A stretch of DNA of 38,088 nt from Streptomyces djakartensis (GCF_014651075.1 NZ_BMWE01000038.1:1-38088); one strand, 5' to 3'. Shown: positions 7,210-15,957, counted from the first letter of the stretch. Made by a program: numbers and translations. Notes: generated by a model from the letters alone, not told the origin.

Positions 7210-8394
7210 GTGACCACCGCCCAGCCCCAGGAGCTCGACGTACAGCCGACGCCCCTCGCCCTGCTGCTCCTCGGCCGTGAGGCCGACCCGAAGAGCGAGC
7301 GCGGTGTGGAGTGTCCCGGCGACCTGCCCTCGCCGTCCGACCCGGACCTGGTCGAGCGTGCCCGCAGGGCGAAGGAGAAGCTCGGGGACAAGGTCTTCGT
7401 GCTGGGGCACCACTACCAGCGCGACGAGGTCATCCAGTTCGCCGACGTCACGGGTGACTCGTTCAAGCTGGCCCGGGACGCGGCGGCGCGTCCGGAGGCC
7501 GAGTACATCGTGTTCTGCGGTGTGCACTTCATGGCGGAGTCCGCCGACATCCTGACGTCGGACGCCCAGAAGGTCGTCCTGCCCGACCTGGCCGCGGGCT
7601 GCTCGATGGCCGACATGGCGACGGCCGAGCAGGTCGCCGAGTGCTGGGACGTGCTGACCGAGGCCGGCATAGCCGAGCAGGTCGTGCCCGTCTCGTACAT
7701 GAACTCGTCCGCCGACATCAAGGCGTTCACGGGCAAGCACGGCGGCACCATCTGCACCTCCTCCAACGCCAAGCGCGCCCTGGACTGGGCGTTCGAGCAG
7801 GGCGAGAAGGTGCTGTTCCTGCCCGACCAGCACCTCGGCCGCAACACCGCCGTGCGGGACATGGGCATGTCCCTCGACGACTGCGTCGTCTACAACCCGC
7901 ACAAGCCGAACGGCGGCCTGACCGCCGACGAGCTGCGCGCCGCCAAGATGATCCTCTGGCGCGGGCACTGCTCGGTGCACGGCCGCTTCAGCCTGGACTC
8001 GGTGAACGACGTACGCGAGCGCATCCCCGGCGTGAACGTCCTGGTGCACCCCGAGTGCAAGCACGAGGTCGTGGCCGCGGCGGACTACGTCGGCTCGACG
8101 GAGTACATCATCAAGGCCCTGGAGGCCGCGCCCGCCGGTTCCAAGTGGGCCATCGGCACGGAGCTGAACCTGGTCCGCCGTCTGGCGAACCGTTTCGCGC
8201 CGGAGGGCAAGGAGATCGTCTTCCTCGACAAGACGGTGTGCTTCTGCTCGACCATGAACCGCATCGACCTCCCCCACCTGGTCTGGGCCCTGGAGTCGCT
8301 GGCCGAGGGCAACCTGGTCAACCGCATCGAGGTCGACAAGGAGACGGAGGCGTTCGCGAAGCTGGCGCTGGAGCGGATGCTGGCGCTGCCGTAG
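7210..8394 (+). CDS. nadA: Quinolinate synthase
   Basis: NadA condenses iminoaspartate with dihydroxyacetone phosphate to quinolinate, the first pyridine of de novo NAD synthesis, using a [4Fe-4S] cluster. Candidate ligands are Cys131 (GCSMAD), Cys182 (ICTSSN) and one of Cys344/Cys346 (VCFCST). The substrate-binding LGHHYQRDEV and HPECKHEV motifs are present. The GTG at 7210 is preferred (394 aa) because AGAAAGG precedes it at good spacing; an upstream ATG at 7156 overlaps the -10 box and is unlikely. No nadB or nadC is adjacent in the window. A terminator hairpin follows at 8420. Confidence 0.96.
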   Translation: MTTAQPQELDVQPTPLALLLLGREADPKSERGVECPGDLPSPSDPDLVERARRAKEKLGDKVFVLGHHYQRDEVIQFADVTGDSFKLARDAAARPEAEYIVFCGVHFMAESADILTSDAQKVVLPDLAAGCSMADMATAEQVAECWDVLTEAGIAEQVVPVSYMNSSADIKAFTGKHGGTICTSSNAKRALDWAFEQGEKVLFLPDQHLGRNTAVRDMGMSLDDCVVYNPHKPNGGLTADELRAAKMILWRGHCSVHGRFSLDSVNDVRERIPGVNVLVHPECKHEVVAAADYVGSTEYIIKALEAAPAGSKWAIGTELNLVRRLANRFAPEGKEIVFLDKTVCFCSTMNRIDLPHLVWALESLAEGNLVNRIEVDKETEAFAKLALERMLALP

Positions 8395-8419
8395 GGCGTA
8401 GCCCGCAGAGGGGTATGGA

Positions 8420-8456
8420 GGGGTGACGTCGACCGTGGCCGGCGTCGCCCCTTCTT
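8420..8456 (+). terminator. Likely nadA terminator
   Basis: GGGGTGACG (8420-8428) and CGTCGCCCC (8443-8451) pair with one wobble, and TTCTT follows. It ends the nadA unit and separates it from the accessory block. The remainder of the gap to 8576 holds only a possible 6-bp inverted repeat (CGGACA/TGTCCG, about 8490-8518) in the presumed promoter of the hydrolase gene. Confidence 0.6.
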
Positions 8457-8576
8457 CACGCAGGCCGGAGCGCGTTTCGTGTTTCGTACGGACAAGTTGC
8501 GTATTCCTCGTGTCCGACCGACTCCCCCGTCATTACGCTGACCCCTCACAGCACGACGCGCACGTACGGGGGCGGC

Positions 8577-10022
8577 ATGGCGACACAGCGCGGCCGGGTG
8601 GACGATCTCGTGGTCGTGGTTCCGGGGATCATGGGCAGCCGGCTGACGGACGCGGACGGCAACGAGTTATGGGGGCTCTCGGGAAAGACCCTGCTCCGCG
8701 GGATCAGGACCTTCGGGAGGTCCGTGACCGGGCTGGTCCTCCCATCCGACCTGGGAGACGACCACCCCGGTGACGGCGTGCGGCCCGCCGGGCCGATGCC
8801 GGATCTGCACGCCCTGCCCGGCGTCGGACCGCTCGTCGACGGCTACAACGGGCTGCTGGACTGGCTGGAGCGGCACTTCACCCTGCGTCGGCGACTGGCG
8901 GGCGACGACCCTCGCACACCGGTCAACCTGGTGGACTTCTCATACGACTGGCGGCTCTCCTGCCGGTACAACGCTGAACGGCTCCGCGAACGGGTCGAGG
9001 AGGAACTCGGCCGCTGGCGGGCCTCAGCCGCCGGACGGTCGGAAGCCAGGGTGGTGTTCGTGTGCCACTCGATGGGCGGGCTGGTGACCCGGCAGTACGT
9101 CGAGCTGGGCGGCGGCGCGGAGGTCACCCGTCGGGTGATCACGCTCGGGACGCCGTACCGGGGCTCACTGGACGCCCTGCTGTACCTGGTGAACGGGCTG
9201 CGGCCGGGGTTCGGCCCGCTTCGGCTGAATCTGGCGCGGTTCGCGCGCAGCCTGCCGTCACTGCATCAGCTGGCCCCGGACTACGCGTGTCTGGAAGGTG
9301 GCGGCACGGACGCCACGGAACTCCGCTACGCGCGTGAGGTCACCGGGCTGCCAGGGATCGACGAAGCCCTGCTCAAGGACGCTGCGTTGTTCCACTCGGC
9401 GTTGCGCGAGTCCCGGACGGGAGCCGCGTACGGGGTGGAGTACCTGCCGGTGAGCGGGGTTCTGCAGCCCACTCCGACCACGGCCCGGCCGGGGGCCGAC
9501 GGCCGGCTCTCGCCGCTGCTCACCATCGGCGGCGCGGACGAGGGCGGCGACGGGAGGGTGCCCCGTCTGTCCAGCGCCCATGTCACGGGCGTACGGCGCC
9601 CCGCGTACACCCCGTGGGAACAGCACGGTTCGCTGCAGAACAACCCAGCCGTCCGCTGGGCGCTGTGGGAGTGGCTCACACCTGAGCTGCCCTTGCACCG
9701 CGGTCCGCAAGACGTGGGGGCACCGCCGCTGGGGGTGCGCGCGCCGGAGGTGCTGGCGGCAGGCGAGACGGCGGAGGTCGAGGTGTCGGTCCCCAGGGAC
9801 GTCCCCGGACACGACGAGCTGGCGCTCGCCCTGAGCGTGGACGACGGCCCCGCGCGCTCGCTGCGCAACCGGGGTGACGGGCGCTACACCGCTCCGCTCA
9901 CCGGCCTCGCGCCCGGAGCGCACCGGCTGAGGGTCGGCGCACGGCACGCTCCGGAAGCCTCGGTGACGGCGTTGGTGCTGGTGATGGAGCACGAAGGGGA
10001 AGAGGGCACCGAGGGTGAATGA
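8577..10022 (+). CDS. Cytoplasmic LCAT-type alpha/beta hydrolase (lipase/acyltransferase), putative effector
   Basis: The 481-residue protein resembles the lecithin:cholesterol acyltransferase family: VVVVPGIMGSRL at 12-23 (oxyanion-side motif), nucleophile elbow CHSMGG with Ser165, probable acid Asp325 (GDGRVP) and catalytic His350 (EQHGSL). Residues from about 395 form a beta-rich, Ig-like tail. There is no signal peptide or membrane helix, unlike secreted lipases, so it acts in the cytoplasm, probably on membrane phospholipids. Its stop overlaps the start of the caspase-NTPase-TPR gene by 8 bp, so the two are made together. By analogy with other conflict systems it could be a membrane-damaging effector controlled by the neighbouring protease; that role is inference. 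The fold assignment is strong, the substrate unknown. Confidence 0.85.
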   Translation: MATQRGRVDDLVVVVPGIMGSRLTDADGNELWGLSGKTLLRGIRTFGRSVTGLVLPSDLGDDHPGDGVRPAGPMPDLHALPGVGPLVDGYNGLLDWLERHFTLRRRLAGDDPRTPVNLVDFSYDWRLSCRYNAERLRERVEEELGRWRASAAGRSEARVVFVCHSMGGLVTRQYVELGGGAEVTRRVITLGTPYRGSLDALLYLVNGLRPGFGPLRLNLARFARSLPSLHQLAPDYACLEGGGTDATELRYAREVTGLPGIDEALLKDAALFHSALRESRTGAAYGVEYLPVSGVLQPTPTTARPGADGRLSPLLTIGGADEGGDGRVPRLSSAHVTGVRRPAYTPWEQHGSLQNNPAVRWALWEWLTPELPLHRGPQDVGAPPLGVRAPEVLAAGETAEVEVSVPRDVPGHDELALALSVDDGPARSLRNRGDGRYTAPLTGLAPGAHRLRVGARHAPEASVTALVLVMEHEGEEGTEGE

Positions 10023-13000
10023 GGCTCCGCAGTTCAGGGCCACCGCGCTGTGCGTGGTGTGCGAGTCGTACGACGACTCCAGGACCTTCCCCCAGCTCGT
10101 GGGCGCCAAGGCCCAGATGAAGGAGATCGCCGGCCTCCTCGAAGGGCTGGGCTTCGACGTGCGGCTGGTCGGCGGGGGGAACCCGGACCGGGCTGCCTTC
10201 GACCGGGAGGTCGAGGAGTGGAGCGAGGGCTGGCGGCGCTCGGGGGGCCGCAAGCCCGCGTTGATCCTCTGGTCGGGTCACGGCGTCCTCGCCGACGACC
10301 AACTGCGGCTCGTCCTCAGCGATCTGAAGCCCGGCGACCATGTGGGGACGCGGAAGGTCCGGATCCGCAGGCAGGGCGTGTCCACCGAGGAGCTGATCGG
10401 ATACGCGGTCTCCTCGGAGGCCGATCAGATTCTGGTGCTCGTCGACACCTGCTACGCGGGAGACGGTGTCGGGGACGGCGTCCGAACCGCCCTGAAGCAC
10501 TGGTCCGAGATCTCCCTTCCCCCCGGCCGCACCAAGTGGCTGGGCAGCATGGCGAGCTGCCAGCGCAACGAGCCCTCGGACGGCGACGGCCCGCTGCTGC
10601 GGGCACTGGCGGCGGTGCTGCGGGAGGGGCCGCGGACGGACGAGTACCTGAGTGCGTGGAGCGCGCACAACGAACTGGTCAGCGGCGTCGAGCTGCTGGC
10701 GGCACTGCCGACCAGATGGGACGCGGAGGGCCAGCGGCCCGCGCGCGCCGCCGTGGGCGACGAACGCCCGGCGTTTCCCAACCCCCTCGCCCGGCCGGGT
10801 GCCGCGCCGACCCTCGTGGAACATCTGGTCCTCGCCGCGCGCGGCGTGGGGCACCGGGAGGAAGGCTGGTTCTTCAGCGGACGGCGGCAGGTGCTCGGGA
10901 AGATCATCGGGTGGATGGAGGCCGCGACTCCCGGTCTCTTCCTGGTCACCGGGCCCGCCGGGTGCGGCAAGTCGGCGGTGCTCGGGCGTATCGCGACGCT
11001 CGCGGACCCCGAGCAGCGCCGGGAGGCCGAGGAGCAGGGAGCCCTCAGGGAGGGTGACCCGGACCCGGGTGTACGGGACGCCCGGACCTTCGCCGCCGTG
11101 CATCTGCGGGGCCTGGACGCGACCCAGGCCGCCGCGGAACTCGCCGCCCGGCTCGGCTTGCGCGAGCCGAGGAACGCGGACGCCCTGCGAGCCGAGCTGC
11201 GCGAGCTTCCGACGCCGCCCGTCCTGGTCCTCGACGGTCTCGACGAGGTGCCGGCCGAGCACACCCAGGGCGTGATCGAGGAGCTGGTCTTTCCGCTGAG
11301 CCGGATGCTCCCGGTGCTGGTCGGCTCCCGGGAACGGCCCTTCCGGGGCAGGCTGAAGGAGGGCGAGACGCTGCCGGATGCCCTGGTCCGCCACATCGGC
11401 GACAGCGTCACGACGGTTGACTTGGAGGACGAGCCGGACACTTGGCGGGACATCGCCGAGTACGTACGGCGGCGCTGCGAGGCCGCCGGGGTCGACGGGG
11501 CCGGGGTCGCCGAGGCCCTGGCGGACCGCGCGACGGCACGGGACGGGGGGTTCCTCTTCGCCCGGCTGGTCACCGGTTTCCTCGTCGCACGGCTTCGGGA
11601 GCTGGGGGGTCTGCGAGGCACTGAGGACCTGCTCGCCGGGCTGCCCGACTCCGTGGAGGCCGCGTTCGAGGAGGACCTGCGCTCGGGCCCACGGCGGGTG
11701 CGCGACGACGGCACCGAACTCCCCTCGGCGGCCCGGGACCTCCTCACGGCGCTCGCGTGGGCCGCCGGCCGGGGCATGCCGGCGGGTGGAGTCTGGGAGG
11801 CCGTGGCCTCGGCGCTCGGCGAGGAGGGTGCCGTCTACGACGAGGGTGACGTGGACTGGGTCCTGTCCGCCTACGGCCGTTACATCGTCGAGGACGGTGC
11901 GGGCACACAGGCCGTGTACCGGCTGTACCACCGGGAGTTCGTCTCATACCTGAGGAGACGCGAGGGGCCCGAGGGGGCGGCCGCTGAGGTGACTGTGCTG
12001 CGGGCGGTGGTTGACCTCCTCAAAGGGCAGGCCGAACCCGGCGGCGGCTGGGAGCGGGTCGATCCATACGTACGGGCCTGGCTGGCCCGCCACGCGGCGT
12101 GGGCCAGCGTTCCTGGGCCGGGCATCGACCTGCTGCGGGACCTCGTGGTGTGGGACCGGGAGAACGCCCTGCCGTTTCTGGCGGAGGCATTGGTCGAGGT
12201 CTCCGTCGCCTTGGCGGGGAACGCGCATCACACGGCTGCCGTGGAATTCGCTCGCGAGGCGACCGACTTCTACAGGGAGCTGGCTGACAAAGACACGGGT
12301 TACCTCCCCGACCTCGCCGGATCACTCAACAACCTCGCCATCCGCCTGGCCGAGACCGGAGACCGCCAAGGCGCCCTCGAACCCGCCCACGAAGCCGTAC
12401 GCCACTACACCCAACTCGCCCACACCAACCCCTCCGCCTACCTCCCCAACCTCGCCATGGCACTCAACAACCTCGCCAACCACCTGGCCGAGACCGGAGA
12501 CCGCCAAGGCGCCCTCGAACCCGCCCACGAAGCCGTACGCCACTACACCCAACTCGCCCACACCAACCCCTCCGCCTACCTCCCCAACCTCGCCGCATCA
12601 CTCAACAACCTCGCCGTCAGCCTGGCCGAGACCGGAGACCGCCAAGGCGCCCTCGAACCCGCCCACGAAGCCGTACGCCACTACACCCAACTCGCCCACA
12701 CCAACCCCTCCGCCTACCTCCCCAACCTCGCCGGATCACTCAACAACCTCGCCATCCGCCTGGCCGAGACCGGAGACCGCCAAAGCGCCCTCGAACCCGC
12801 CCACGAAGCCCTACGCATCCGACGCCAACTCGCCCACACCAACCCCGCCGCATACCTCCCCGACCTCGCCACATCACTCAACAACCTCGCCAACCATCTC
12901 GCCGAGACCGGAGACCGCCAAGGCGCCCTCGAACCCGCCCACGAAGCCCTACGCATCCGACGCCAACTCGCCCACACCAACCCCGCCGCCTACCTCCCCG

Positions 13001-14946
13001 ACCTCGCCGCATCACTCAACAACCTCGCCAACCACCTGGCCGAGACCGGAGACCGCCAAGGCGCCCTCGAACCCGCCCACGAAGCCGTACGCATCCGACG
13101 CCAACTCGCCCACACCAACCCCGCCGCATACCTCCCCAACCTCGCCACATCACTCAACAACCTCGCCAACCGCCTGGCCGAGACCGGAGACCGCCAAAGC
13201 GCCCTCGAACCCGCCCACGAAGCCGTACGCCACTACACGCAACTCGCCCACACCAACCCCGCCGCCTACCTCCCCGACCTCGCCATGGCACTCAACAACC
13301 TCGCCATCCGCCTGGCCGAGACCGGAGACCGCCAAGGCGCCCTCGAACCCGCCCACGAAGCCGTACGCATCCGACGCCAACTCGCCCACGCCAACCCCGC
13401 CGCCTACCTCCCCAACCTCGCCGCATCACTCAACAACCTCGCCGTCCGCCTGGCCGAGACCAGAGACCGCCAAGGCGCCCTCGAACCCGCCCACGAAGCC
13501 GTACGCCACTACACCCAACTCGCCCACACCAACCCCGCCGCCTACCTCCCCGATCTCGCCATGGCACTCAACAACCTCGCCGTCAGCCTGGCCGAGACCG
13601 GAGACCGCCAAGGCGCCCTCGAACCCGCCCACGAAGCCGTACGCCACTACACCCAACTCGCCCACACCAACCCCGCCGCCTACCTCCCCAACCTCGCCGC
13701 ATCACTCAACAACCTCGCCATCCGCCTGGCCGAGACCGGAGACCGCCAAAGCGCCCTCGAACCCGCCCACAAAGCCGTACGCCACTACACCCAACTCGCC
13801 CACACCAACCCCGCCGCCTACCTCCCCAACCTCGCCATGGCACTCAACAACCTCGCCAACCGCCTGACCGAGACCGGAGACGAACCATCCGCCATCCAGG
13901 CCTACACGGATACGGCCGCCGGGCTCGCTCAGACCCATCCGGCTGCGGCACGCGCGCTCGAGTACGAGCGTGCGGCCTTCCAGCTCGGACGTCCCGAGCC
14001 CATGCGCACGTCCGGTCTGCTGGGACTCCTCCGCATCGTCAACGACGCGTCGGCCGACCAACCGGGTGAGATCGTCCTGCGCGCCCGGCGAAAGCTCCGG
14101 GCCCACGCCCACACATCCCGTGACAGTCGCGAGTTTCTGGAGCAGCTCTGGTGGCAGGAGGCAGACGCCCCCGCCCCGGACTGGCTGTCGCTCTCGGAGG
14201 ACGTTCTGAAACTAGTCGTCGAGTGGGTGAACGCGCCCAGCTGGACGGCCAGCAGGACCTTCTGGGCACGCCACGCCGACGCCCTCGGCGCCGACGAAGC
14301 CGCGACAGCACTGGCGGAGTTCGCGCTCGTCTGGCCGGTCGCCGAGCAGCACCAGCGCATCAGGGAACTGGTCCTCTCCGAAGGCGTGGACGCCGTCTTT
14401 CCGGCTCTGATCCTCCGTGACACGCTCTCCGGCTGGCTGGCGTGCGAGAGCTGGGACGACTCGAAGCGCTTCTTCCAGGAGCACAGCGAACTCCTCCTCG
14501 AGGAGTCCGCCGAGAACACCCTCACCGGAACCGACGACGTCACCCCCGGCATCGCGGTTCACGCGGCCCTCCTGCGCATCGCCCGCACCGAGGACATCGA
14601 CACCGCGTTCCAGTGCGTCCAGCACCGAGACGCCCTCCAGCGGCATGTTCTCAGCGCTCTGGACAACGGTGACGCCCGGGCACTCGCGTACGCCGCCGCC
14701 GTCGAAGGCTTGGTCTTCGACGACGAGCTCTCCTCCGCCACCCATCACCAGGCCGCCCTACTCCTCGCCGGCGACCCCGAGTCCCTGGACTTGGACGCCC
14801 TCGCCGAGGCGGCGTCCGGAGCCGACCCGGAAACCCGCAACCGGCTCACCTCCGAGCTGGCGACCCTCGCCACCCGTTCCCCCGACCCGCAGCACAGCCC
14901 CCACTGGTTTCGCCTGGTCCAAGCGCTCACTCAGGCCTGTCCATGA
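10015..14946 (+). CDS. Caspase-like peptidase / STAND (NACHT-type) NTPase / TPR-repeat protein, 1643 aa
   Basis: A multidomain signalling protein. Residues 8-250 form a caspase-like (C14) domain with the catalytic dyad His89 (LWSGHG) and Cys146 (VDTCYAG). Residues 290-560 are a P-loop NTPase with Walker A GPAGCGKS (313-320) and Walker B VLVLDGLDE (403-411), as in STAND/NACHT switches, followed by a helical region. Residues 763-1268 are eleven 46-residue TPR-like repeats, and a twelfth decays into a helical C-terminal domain of about 340 residues. In such proteins repeats sense a ligand, the NTPase oligomerises and the peptidase is activated. The GTG start at 10015 overlaps the hydrolase stop, and the stop forms ATGA with the next start. 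Domain calls are from motifs; the trigger and targets are unknown. Confidence 0.9.
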   Translation: MNEAPQFRATALCVVCESYDDSRTFPQLVGAKAQMKEIAGLLEGLGFDVRLVGGGNPDRAAFDREVEEWSEGWRRSGGRKPALILWSGHGVLADDQLRLVLSDLKPGDHVGTRKVRIRRQGVSTEELIGYAVSSEADQILVLVDTCYAGDGVGDGVRTALKHWSEISLPPGRTKWLGSMASCQRNEPSDGDGPLLRALAAVLREGPRTDEYLSAWSAHNELVSGVELLAALPTRWDAEGQRPARAAVGDERPAFPNPLARPGAAPTLVEHLVLAARGVGHREEGWFFSGRRQVLGKIIGWMEAATPGLFLVTGPAGCGKSAVLGRIATLADPEQRREAEEQGALREGDPDPGVRDARTFAAVHLRGLDATQAAAELAARLGLREPRNADALRAELRELPTPPVLVLDGLDEVPAEHTQGVIEELVFPLSRMLPVLVGSRERPFRGRLKEGETLPDALVRHIGDSVTTVDLEDEPDTWRDIAEYVRRRCEAAGVDGAGVAEALADRATARDGGFLFARLVTGFLVARLRELGGLRGTEDLLAGLPDSVEAAFEEDLRSGPRRVRDDGTELPSAARDLLTALAWAAGRGMPAGGVWEAVASALGEEGAVYDEGDVDWVLSAYGRYIVEDGAGTQAVYRLYHREFVSYLRRREGPEGAAAEVTVLRAVVDLLKGQAEPGGGWERVDPYVRAWLARHAAWASVPGPGIDLLRDLVVWDRENALPFLAEALVEVSVALAGNAHHTAAVEFAREATDFYRELADKDTGYLPDLAGSLNNLAIRLAETGDRQGALEPAHEAVRHYTQLAHTNPSAYLPNLAMALNNLANHLAETGDRQGALEPAHEAVRHYTQLAHTNPSAYLPNLAASLNNLAVSLAETGDRQGALEPAHEAVRHYTQLAHTNPSAYLPNLAGSLNNLAIRLAETGDRQSALEPAHEALRIRRQLAHTNPAAYLPDLATSLNNLANHLAETGDRQGALEPAHEALRIRRQLAHTNPAAYLPDLAASLNNLANHLAETGDRQGALEPAHEAVRIRRQLAHTNPAAYLPNLATSLNNLANRLAETGDRQSALEPAHEAVRHYTQLAHTNPAAYLPDLAMALNNLAIRLAETGDRQGALEPAHEAVRIRRQLAHANPAAYLPNLAASLNNLAVRLAETRDRQGALEPAHEAVRHYTQLAHTNPAAYLPDLAMALNNLAVSLAETGDRQGALEPAHEAVRHYTQLAHTNPAAYLPNLAASLNNLAIRLAETGDRQSALEPAHKAVRHYTQLAHTNPAAYLPNLAMALNNLANRLTETGDEPSAIQAYTDTAAGLAQTHPAAARALEYERAAFQLGRPEPMRTSGLLGLLRIVNDASADQPGEIVLRARRKLRAHAHTSRDSREFLEQLWWQEADAPAPDWLSLSEDVLKLVVEWVNAPSWTASRTFWARHADALGADEAATALAEFALVWPVAEQHQRIRELVLSEGVDAVFPALILRDTLSGWLACESWDDSKRFFQEHSELLLEESAENTLTGTDDVTPGIAVHAALLRIARTEDIDTAFQCVQHRDALQRHVLSALDNGDARALAYAAAVEGLVFDDELSSATHHQAALLLAGDPESLDLDALAEAASGADPETRNRLTSELATLATRSPDPQHSPHWFRLVQALTQACP
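12301..13890 (+). repeat. Tandem array of 138-bp coding repeats (11 full units plus a decaying twelfth)
   Basis: Unit boundaries fall every 138 bp from 12301; the twelfth unit starts at 13819 and degenerates after about 70 bp. Each unit encodes 46 residues with a fixed frame of LNNLA, LAETGDRQ, ALEPAH and QLAH. Variation is confined to unit positions 4 (N/D), 7-8 (MA/AS/GS/TS), 14-15 (IR/NH/VS/NR/VR), 24 (G/S), 33 (V/L), 35-37 (HYT/IRR) and 45 (S/A), plus single changes. Synonymous sites are almost unchanged, which shows very recent duplication or ongoing homogenisation. Copy number probably varies between strains and the array may be miscounted in short-read assemblies. Confidence 0.97.
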
Positions 14947-15647
14947 CACCGGTGTACGTGGTCTGCCTGGTCCTGGCCGCCGCTCCCGCCCTCTCGAACA
15001 CACCCAACGTGCTGGAAGAGCACCGCGATGTCCAGCAGAGCATCACGTACTCCCGCTACGGCCACACCGTCCGGCTGGACACCCTCCCAGCCGCCCGCTG
15101 GGACGACCTCGCCCAGTACCTGGCCGACACCACACCCGATGTGCTCCACTTCGCGGGGCGGGGCACACCCGACGGCGGCCCCCGGTTCGTCACCGACGAC
15201 GGCGGCGAGGCCCCGGTGGCCCTCGACGGCCTGCGCCGCTGCATCACCGCTGCCACCGTGAGCGGCCTTCACCTGCTCGTCCTGAACGCCTGCTGGACCG
15301 ACCACTTGGCCAAGGAGTTCAGCGGCACGGTCCCCGCCGCCATCGGCTGGCAGGCCGAGGCCGCCGACGTTCACGCACGCGGCTACGCGCGGGTCTTCCA
15401 CCGCAATCTCGCCGCGGGCGAGTCCGTGGCCAAGGCCCACGCGACCGCTCGCATGATGCTGGACCTCGCTGGTTGCGCGAGCCTGCCAACGCTGCACACC
15501 GGTGCTGGGCGCATCCCCGAGGCACACTTCCTCATCGGTCCGGAGGCACGCTCCGCACCCCAGCGGGCGCCGCTCAGCCTCCGCTACCAGCAGTCCGGTA
15601 CCCACCTGCGCAAATCCCGCTTCCGCCCGCCACCCCCGCAGTTCTGA
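14943..15647 (+). CDS. Small CHAT-like protein with altered catalytic histidine motif
   Basis: The 234-residue protein has the CHAT/caspase-fold landmarks: a strand ending LHFAGRG (69-73), a glycine-rich loop with FVTDDGGE, and LVLNACWTD with Cys117. In active CHAT peptidases the first motif normally ends GHG; here the position is Arg73, while His69 and Cys117 remain. It may therefore be an inactive pseudo-protease, an adaptor, or an enzyme using a different base. It has no membrane segment, and its C-terminus is a basic, Pro-rich tail. The ATG overlaps the stop of the TPR gene (ATGA), so it belongs to the same three-gene unit. Assignment to the CHAT family is by motif pattern only. Confidence 0.7.
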   Translation: MTPVYVVCLVLAAAPALSNTPNVLEEHRDVQQSITYSRYGHTVRLDTLPAARWDDLAQYLADTTPDVLHFAGRGTPDGGPRFVTDDGGEAPVALDGLRRCITAATVSGLHLLVLNACWTDHLAKEFSGTVPAAIGWQAEAADVHARGYARVFHRNLAAGESVAKAHATARMMLDLAGCASLPTLHTGAGRIPEAHFLIGPEARSAPQRAPLSLRYQQSGTHLRKSRFRPPPPQF

Positions 15648-15660
15648 CCACCCGCCATGC

Positions 15661-15957
15661 TCATTCGCCCGACAGTCGGGCACCCCGGCTCGCCGCGATC
15701 CGCAGCGCGTCCTTGAGTGCCTCGGCGAGTCGCTCCCCCGTGAACCGCAACTCCCTGACACTCACTGTTGGTTCGTCCAGGAGCGACCTGGCCGCAGTGA
15801 GGACGCACGCGGCCGAGCCGAGCAGCTCGGCCTCCAACTCGTCGGCCATGCGGGACAGCCGGCTGCCGTCGTCGTCCGTGCTGAGGTAGCACGGGTGTCC
15901 GTCCGGAGTGGTCCAGGGCAGCAGCCTCAGGGGCGCACCCGTTCCGTCGCGCATCAT
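15661..15957 (-). CDS. Small conserved Streptomyces protein encoded beside XRE/DUF397 genes
   Basis: A product of about 98 residues with no membrane helix. The visible pattern is PLRLLPWTTPDGHPCYLSTD, then SRLSRMADELEAE and a C-terminal helical ELRFTGERLAEALKDALRIA. I recall this family lying next to Scr1-type XRE and DUF397 genes in many Streptomyces genomes, which is the case here (divergent). The start at 15957 is favoured because AAGGAG lies nine bases upstream, inside the longer reading frame that begins at 15981. Its function is unknown; it may be part of the same regulatory module. Confidence 0.7.
   Translation of the reverse strand: MMRDGTGAPLRLLPWTTPDGHPCYLSTDDDGSRLSRMADELEAELLGSAACVLTAARSLLDEPTVSVRELRFTGERLAEALKDALRIAASRGARLSGE

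Noticed and set aside
9898..11931. A 677-codon minus-strand frame opposite the caspase/NTPase region
   Set aside because: Antisense frame open because of high third-position GC; the plus strand has clear catalytic motifs there.
12011..13867. A 618-codon open frame of Pro/Thr/Ser repeats on the plus strand
   Set aside because: It is the out-of-frame reading of the 138-bp TPR repeats; it stays open only because every unit repeats the same stop-free phase. It has no ribosome site and no sensible fold.
12301..13890. Possible CRISPR-like array
   Set aside because: The direct repeats are contiguous, 138 bp long, in frame and coding, with no spacers and no cas genes.
15667..15681. Hairpin GCCCGACAGTCGGGC as a terminator for the conflict cassette
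   Set aside because: The stem is only six base pairs, lies inside the 3' end of the opposite gene, and lacks a T-rich tail; too weak to annotate.
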